Shown here: positions 59,905 through 64,000 of the stretch, in pieces
Numbering within the stretch: the first letter of the stretch is position 1
Layout of the letters: every line of letters starts with the position of its first letter
NCBI GenBank assembly: GCA_910583845.1
Contig: CAJUAB010000003.1
Coordinates: 189,228-253,227 of the forward strand
Origin: an uncultured Acetatifactor sp.
Lineage (GTDB): Bacteria; Bacillota; Clostridia; Lachnospirales; Lachnospiraceae
DNA length: 64,000 nucleotides
Reading direction: 5' to 3'
Made by a program: the position numbers and the translations under genes
Notes under the pieces: generated by a model
What the model was told of the DNA's origin: nothing
Seen by the model: the letters and a program-made list of their open reading frames with translations, nothing else
The model's database searches: none

Positions 59905-61635
59905 CTATCCCCTGCGGCTTCCAGAAGCCTTTTTGTCCTCCTTTTCCCTGGCCTTGCGCTCCTTTTCCGCCTTCTTTGTCAGATATTTCTTATTTTCCGC
60001 TTCAAAGTCCAGGCATTTCCTTGCACATCGATCTCTCAAATCCCGAATACGGTTCTCTTCCGCTTCCCTTTCCAGGCTTTCTCTTTCCCGGCGTTCCAGT
60101 TCCTCCGGGTCAACCCATTCCTCCCCTCTGGCCAGTACTGCCTGCCGTTTGCGTTCCAGAAGGTCTGCATTGATCTTTGGCAGACGCTTCTCCAGGTCGA
60201 TGAACGGCAGCACGCATACGTTCACACCGGCACACAGGAATTCTATCCCATAAAAAGCAACTCCCAGAATCGTCAAAGCCATAGCGGGTTGGAAGCCTGT
60301 GCTGTTGGCATCAAAGCCCACCAACGTCAGAATCTTCTCATATAACCCGGCCACCGGTGCGTAAAGAACCTGCTGCAGGGTGCCCACAATACCGACTGCC
60401 ATCAGCCCCTCCAGGCGGTATCCGGAACTGTGCTCCACGCTGTCAAAGCAGGATACCGTCAATGCGCCCAACATATAAGCCGCCGGAATATAGCCCACCT
60501 GTTTCAGGAATCCCGCAATATAGGCAACGCTTACGCTGGTAGGGAAAAACAGCCCTAAAAGGCTTGCAAGGCTCACAATGCTATAGCCTGCCAGAGTGGT
60601 ATTTCGGATACCAAACTTCTTTGTAATAGGATAGATTACAAAAGCACCGATTCCCAAAGGCACCCCTGTCAGAATGGTGTACATCATGAACAGCGACGGA
60701 TCATGAATGCCGTCCAGCACATAGGAGACAAAATAATACTGTACATTGGTTCCACGGAAATTGTCTGCCAGTGAACCAATGGTTGCAGTAATCAGAAGCA
60801 GTACATAGCATTTATCATGAAACAACGCTTTGAACTGCTCCCGGATGGGAACATCATTGGCATTTCCCGTAGTCTCCTGGACATCCTCCACTACACGCTC
60901 ACGAGTGTAGAAATATTCTATCAATAACAGAGGAATTGCCAGAACCGTCATGCTGCAGATCAGAATCCAGAAAGAATTGAGTGTCTCATCCGGCTGAATC
61001 ACATAGGGAAGCAGCACACTGTTGATTACCATGCCAATCAAAGTGCCGGAAATCAGCGTCCAACTCAGCTTTCTGGCGTATGCCACTTTCTCCCGGTCTA
61101 CAATACTGCGTGAGGTCAGAGAAACAATGTTGTTGTTGAACAGATAGTAGAAAGCCGTACCCAACAGCGAATACACTACATAGGTTATGTAAAAATAGAC
61201 CCAGTACCCGCCCTCCGAACTGGGAACCGGCTTCAGGAACATGAGGATTCCCGTGAAAATCGCTATAAATCCGAAAATCAGATACCAGGGGCGCATGCGT
61301 CCCTGGCGGGATTTTGTATGCTGCATAAGATAGCCGGTGACAAGCCCCATGGGCATGGCCGCCAACCGGGTTCCCAATGCCACCCAGTAGTAAAGCGTCC
61401 CCAAGTCCTTGTAGGCAGCCCCTGTCACGTCGCCGCCCACCGCCACGGACATTTGCTTCATGATATAGATTTCCAGCAGGGACGCGATGGTATTGATAAG
61501 CATGATCAGACCCAGCGGGCCTATCACATGACCCAGAATCAACTCCTTTGTAGTTACAGTTCTGGTGGTGACTTTGCTGTCCATAAAATGTTTATCAAAC
61601 AAACCACCATTTAAGAACCCTTTGTTTTCCTTCAT
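59905..61635 (-). CDS. GPH/MelB-type symporter with long charged C-terminal tail
   Basis: 576 aa. About 12 membrane segments (residues about 30-480) show GPH family features: LMQHTKSRQGRMRPWYL after helix 2 and FGIRNTTLAGYS in the second half. From about residue 485 a soluble, highly charged tail of about 90 residues (ARGEEWVDPEELERRERES, KKAEKERKAREKEDKK) is predicted to be a coiled-coil or helix on the cytoplasmic side; GPH proteins usually lack this. It might be a regulatory docking tail. ATG 61635 follows AGGAGAAAA; the frame to 61728 adds a non-membrane stub. Its upstream sequence has an AraC-like site resembling those at 58440. Confidence 0.88.
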   Translation of the reverse strand: MKENKGFLNGGLFDKHFMDSKVTTRTVTTKELILGHVIGPLGLIMLINTIASLLEIYIMKQMSVAVGGDVTGAAYKDLGTLYYWVALGTRLAAMPMGLVTGYLMQHTKSRQGRMRPWYLIFGFIAIFTGILMFLKPVPSSEGGYWVYFYITYVVYSLLGTAFYYLFNNNIVSLTSRSIVDREKVAYARKLSWTLISGTLIGMVINSVLLPYVIQPDETLNSFWILICSMTVLAIPLLLIEYFYTRERVVEDVQETTGNANDVPIREQFKALFHDKCYVLLLITATIGSLADNFRGTNVQYYFVSYVLDGIHDPSLFMMYTILTGVPLGIGAFVIYPITKKFGIRNTTLAGYSIVSLASLLGLFFPTSVSVAYIAGFLKQVGYIPAAYMLGALTVSCFDSVEHSSGYRLEGLMAVGIVGTLQQVLYAPVAGLYEKILTLVGFDANSTGFQPAMALTILGVAFYGIEFLCAGVNVCVLPFIDLEKRLPKINADLLERKRQAVLARGEEWVDPEELERRERESLEREAEENRIRDLRDRCARKCLDFEAENKKYLTKKAEKERKAREKEDKKASGSRRG

Positions 61636-61740
61636 TTTTCTCCTGCCTTTCCCGCAATACAATATCATCAAATTCTTCTGATGACAGCCGCATGTTTTCG
61701 ATATTTTTATCATACCCTCTTCCAACACGAAAATATTACA

Positions 61741-61763
61741 GATTTTGGTTTAATATTGTATAA
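61741..61763. promoter_or_regulatory. AraC-like half-site upstream of the second symporter
   Basis: GATTTTGGTTTAATATTGTATA resembles the direct repeats at 58440-58476 (TATTTTGGTTaAAAA) and the adjoining TTTAAATATTGTATA. It lies about 110 bp upstream of ATG 61635. It suggests that the module B AraC protein also controls this transporter. Confidence 0.5.
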
Positions 61764-61851
61764 ATGGATTTATTTTGCAGATCTACTTCAAATTAGTTTT
61801 CTTTTTTCGTATACCCTGCTTTCTATCAGGTTATTCCAGTTTCTCTTTTTA

Positions 61852-61865
61852 TCGGAACGTTCCGA
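61852..61865. promoter_or_regulatory. Perfect 14-bp palindrome
   Basis: TCGGAACGTTCCGA lies between the terminator of the reductase remnant and the symporter upstream region. It has the size of a dimeric repressor site, but the nearest promoter is unclear. Confidence 0.35.
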
Positions 61866-61869
61866 CAAT

Positions 61870-61918
61870 ACAAAAAATCCGGGGATCCTCGCCCTGTTAA
61901 AAAGGAAAGGTCCCCGGC
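61870..61918 (-). terminator. Terminator of the flavodoxin-like remnant
   Basis: CCGGGGA (about 61879-61886) and TCCCCGG (61911-61917) form a GC-rich stem. On the minus strand it is followed by ATTTTTTG. Confidence 0.75.
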
Positions 61919-61955
61919 ATCCCAGTCTCATAAATTTTTCACTTCCAGACATCAA

Positions 61956-62388
61956 CTACCCATAAATATTTCTGCCAAACTCATAGGCTTCCGCCAGATG
62001 ATTTGTCTTATCGATCTGCGGCTTCCCGTTTGTATCGCAGCATCCCCTTGTCATAAAAGCCTATGTAATTCACAATGGCAAATTTATAGTAGGATGTAAT
62101 CTGCTCAAAGGTCCAGAAAAAATCATCTGCTGCAGTCACTAACAGTGCACAGTCCTTCACCGGGTACTTCTTATATCTTCCCAAAGGAGGCTCCGGGGCT
62201 TCCTGGGCGATGCAGTAAAATCTCTCAATGAATGCCTTAAGCCTGGAAGAAATCGTCCAGAAATACAACGGTGTGGCAAAGACAATTAAATCCGCGCTTT
62301 CTATCTTCGGGACAAAATCATTAAAGCTGTCCTTCTGTATGCATGTTTTCCCATTTTTCATTTTGTCCGCCCTTCTTTTCACTTTCAA
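61956..62388 (-). pseudogene. Flavodoxin-like FMN reductase, truncated and frameshifted
   Basis: The central part of an NAD(P)H-dependent FMN reductase/flavodoxin-fold protein is clear: TCIQKDSFNDF, IESADLIVFATPLYFWTISSRLKAFIERFYCI. The N-terminal FMN-binding segment (NGSPR motif and the Cys-containing loop) is missing; translation would begin just before CIQKD. At about 62044-62047 a CCCC run shifts the frame. In the next frame the expected ending continues as GCCDTNGKPQIDKTNHLAEAYEF to TAG at 61956-61958. As read, the open frame ends at 62008. Loss of the 5' end plus a frameshift marks this as a dead gene. Confidence 0.85.
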
Positions 62389-62448
62389 GTTTACTTGTGT
62401 GTATTCTCCAATGCAGATACCAATAAATTTTTTGCTCTTGATTCACTT

Positions 62449-62781
62449 TTACTTCCTGATATACTGCCTGTCTGATTCTGGCACTCCATTTCCATCCGAC
62501 ACATACCGCTCCACTTCCATATGCAAATCATACTTTTCCCGAAGCTGCATGATCTTCTCCATCATGGGCGAAGCATGATGTCTGTCAAGGGCATTCTGGT
62601 CTTCCCAGCAGTCGATCAGCAACACCGTTTCCGGCTCCGCCATCGGGAAAAAATAATCATATTTTATATTTCCCTCTTCTCTGCGGATGGCATCTGCGGT
62701 TCCGCTGCTTTCCATTTCTTCCGCAAACTTTCTGGCGCTTCCATCTGTCCCCCTGTAGTAAATATTCACGGCTATGTTCAA
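62449..62781 (-). CDS. Antibiotic-biosynthesis-monooxygenase-like (YgiN-type) protein
   Basis: 110 aa with a ferredoxin-like ABM fold pattern: IAVNIYYR, AIRREEGNIKYDYFFPMAEPETVLLIDCWEDQNALDRHHASPMMEKI. The conserved Asn/His/Trp environment of small monooxygenases is visible (W in DCWED, H-H in DRHHAS). Such proteins act on quinones or are stress-related. The frame opens with TTG 62796, but TTG 62781 has GGAGG at 8 bp and is the better start. It neighbours the broken reductase, possibly once a redox pair. Confidence 0.78.
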   Translation of the reverse strand: MNIAVNIYYRGTDGSARKFAEEMESSGTADAIRREEGNIKYDYFFPMAEPETVLLIDCWEDQNALDRHHASPMMEKIMQLREKYDLHMEVERYVSDGNGVPESDRQYIRK

Positions 62782-62862
62782 TCTTACATCCTCCAATCTG
62801 TAAATTCTCTTGTTCCTGTCAGGCTACCGGTCGTTGTTGGTGTTCTACTGGCATTCCACAGC

Positions 62863-63078
62863 CTACCTATCCGGCATTTTCTTCAGTTCCGTAATTCCCT
62901 GAATTTCTCCAAAGGATTTCACGAACTGCTCCATGAATCCATCCACATCCTCCACCCCCGCAGGAATGGAAAATTTTTCCTCCAGCCAGTTTTTAACGGC
63001 TTCTTCTGCTTTTTCTGTTTTTTTCCATGCGCCCGCACCCCTCACATAAAGTTTATCAAACGGGTTCCCATCTGTCAT
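62863..63078 (-). CDS. Small protein of unknown function
   Basis: About 71 aa from ATG 63078 (83 aa from 63114). No ribosome binding site is obvious for either start. Composition is soluble and helical, with AWKKTEKAEEAVKNWLEEKF and GFMEQFVKSFGEIQGITELK. No family recognised. It could be a fragment of a longer protein, in keeping with its decayed neighbours. Confidence 0.45.
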   Translation of the reverse strand: MTDGNPFDKLYVRGAGAWKKTEKAEEAVKNWLEEKFSIPAGVEDVDGFMEQFVKSFGEIQGITELKKMPDR

Positions 63079-63137
63079 ACAGTATAATTCATTTCTGCAG
63101 CAAAAGCCATACACACATTAAAAAACGGGCTTCCCTA

Positions 63138-63166
63138 TTGTAAGCGTCAGGAAAATATACTATAAT
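63138..63166 (+). promoter_or_regulatory. Promoter of the methyltransferase gene
   Basis: TTGTAA (63138-63143), a 17-bp spacer and TATAAT (63161-63166), 40 bp before ATG 63206. Confidence 0.75.
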
Positions 63167-63205
63167 CTCACTCATAAAAATATAGACATTCAGAAGGATG
63201 CCGCC

Positions 63206-63784
63206 ATGCCGAATATCAGCTGGAATGCCGCAGATTACAAAGAAAACTTTTCATTTGTCCCTGCCTATAGGGAAGCCATGGTCAGCCTGATCACAAAACA
63301 GCCGGGAAGCAGGGTGATAGACCTGGGATGCGGCAATGGTTCCCTTACCGAAAAGAATGCCCGCAGAGGATACCTGGTGACGGGGATAGACGACTCGGAA
63401 GAGATGCTCCGGCTGGCTCAAAAAGAACATCCGGGCTTAAAGTTTCTCAGGGGAAATGCCGTCACCTTCCATCTGAAAGAGCAAGCGGACGTGGTTTTTT
63501 CCAATGCCGTCTTTCACTGGATTGATGAAAGGGACCAGCAAACCATGTTGTCAAATATTTATCGCAATCTGAAACAAGGTGGGGAACTAAGAGACATGAC
63601 AGGTTTTCGCCGTCAGTGCTCCGCCTGGTGTTTCTCCTCCTGTCCTCTTCCCAATGCCGCTTCCTGTTATATTGGAAGAAATAATCTACAGCATCAGTCA
63701 GCCCTTTTCCCGGTCCATATGCATCGCCTTTTTGCATCCCATGTACCGCCGCCTTCCAAAAAGGGAGGACGACTTCCAAAATAA
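63206..63784 (+). pseudogene. SAM-dependent methyltransferase, C-terminally replaced
   Basis: Residues 1-129 are a good class I methyltransferase of the Tam-like type: SWNAADYKENFSFVPAY, SAM loop RVIDLGCGNGSLTEKNA, VTGIDDSEEML, VFSNAVFHWIDE, and QQTMLSNIYRNLKQGGEL. Family members continue for another about 120 residues with a conserved C-terminal part. Here the sequence after about nt 63590 becomes unrelated, Cys/Arg/Pro-rich and non-protein-like until the stop at 63782. The 3' half has therefore been lost by a rearrangement at about 63590. Promoter and AAGGATG ribosome binding site remain. Likely inactive. Confidence 0.8.
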
Positions 63785-63833
63785 AATCAGACAACGAAAT
63801 CCCGGTTAGTTTACAGTTACTTTCGGTTATCAC
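63595..63833 (-). other. Minus-strand coding-like fragment at the methyltransferase breakpoint
   Basis: Opposite to the methyltransferase, a frame from GTG 63833 gives protein-like sequence (SDFILEVVLPFWKAAVHG, GLTDAVDYFFQYNRKRHWEED) up to about 63595. There it runs into the antisense of the methyltransferase and loses sense. It is probably the 5' part of a foreign gene brought in by the rearrangement. Family not recognised. Confidence 0.4.
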
Positions 63834-63894
63834 TCACATGCTTCCCTTTGCAGCCACCCGCACTATTTTGTCCCGACCCCAAGCGTTTTTTCCA

Positions 63895-63927
63895 CGAAAA
63901 AACCCGCAAACACTAATGTTTACGGGC
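63895..63927 (-). terminator. Terminator of the tRNA-Asn transcript
   Basis: CCCGCAAAC (63903-63911) pairs with GTTTACGGG (63918-63926) with one mismatch. On the minus strand it is followed by TTTTTT. It lies about 20 bp beyond the tRNA 3' end. Confidence 0.85.
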
Positions 63928-63947
63928 TTTTGTAGCTACTGCTACCG

Positions 63948-64000
63948 CTCCCCGAGTAGGGCTCGAACCTACAACAACTCGGTTAACAGCCGAGTGCTCT
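63948..64000 (-). tRNA. tRNA-Asn (anticodon GTT), 3' part; 5' end outside window
   Basis: Read on the minus strand, the D-arm end AGAGC is followed by the anticodon arm ACTCGGCTGTTAACCGAGT (anticodon GTT), a short variable loop, the T-arm GTAGG-TTCGAGC-CCTAC and the 3' acceptor strand TCGGGGA plus discriminator G. CCA is not encoded. The 5' acceptor strand and most of the D-arm lie beyond the window. Confidence 0.93.

Overview
The window looks like chromosomal DNA of a gut Clostridium-type Firmicute, most likely Lachnospiraceae. The signs are clear AGGAGG-type ribosome binding sites, many sugar-specific AraC regulators and GPH symporters, several cytoplasmic glycoside hydrolases, and GH3 enzymes with swapped domain order. 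No phage genes, transposases or CRISPR array were seen.

Region 1 (1-20.9 kb). After the tail of an AraC gene comes one minus-strand operon of 11 genes, transcribed from about 20.85 kb down to 151. In transcription order it encodes an XRE repressor-like protein, a DUF6382-like/FHA protein with acidic threonine repeats, a PP2C phosphatase, a transmembrane Ser/Thr kinase, two small membrane proteins with repetitive tails, a giant about 3050-residue Ig-repeat surface protein anchored at both ends, a second FHA protein, a CpaE/ParA-like ATPase, a YukD/EsaB ubiquitin-fold protein and an EssC-type FtsK/SpoIIIE ATPase with an N-terminal FHA region. This is a type VII secretion (T7SSb)-like core wired to phospho-threonine signalling. 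WXG100, EsaA, EssA and EssB are absent from the window. It is my leading candidate for an under-described system.

Region 2 (20.9-30.6 kb). A Gfo/Idh/MocA oxidoreductase is followed by a two-gene RADAR-type anti-phage module, rdrA (ATPase) and rdrB (adenosine deaminase), with an ATGA overlap and a strong promoter. Next comes a plus-strand pair: an AraC/GyrI-like regulator and a nitroreductase with a pentapeptide-like tail.

Region 3 (30.6-61.7 kb). This is a large glycoside-utilisation locus in two modules. Module A is an AraC regulator divergent from a GPH symporter, a GH78 alpha-L-rhamnosidase and a GH3 beta-glucosidase. Module B is a paralogous AraC regulator divergent from a GH94 phosphorylase, an HPr-like protein, a clan GH-A hydrolase, GH3, GH78, an SGNH esterase, GH3, a GH35/42-like enzyme and GH3, with a convergent second GPH symporter. 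None of the enzymes has a signal peptide. The likely logic is import of intact rhamnosylated beta-glycosides, perhaps plant flavonoid or saponin glycosides, followed by cytoplasmic de-rhamnosylation, deacylation, hydrolysis and phosphorolysis. Repeated cis-elements suggest shared AraC control.

Region 4 (61.7-64 kb). This is a decayed segment: a truncated and frameshifted flavodoxin-like reductase pseudogene, a small monooxygenase, an unknown small ORF and a methyltransferase cut off at its C-terminus. It ends at the 3' part of a tRNA-Asn gene. A partial copy of that tRNA sequence lies at about 38.7 kb inside a degenerate intergenic stretch.
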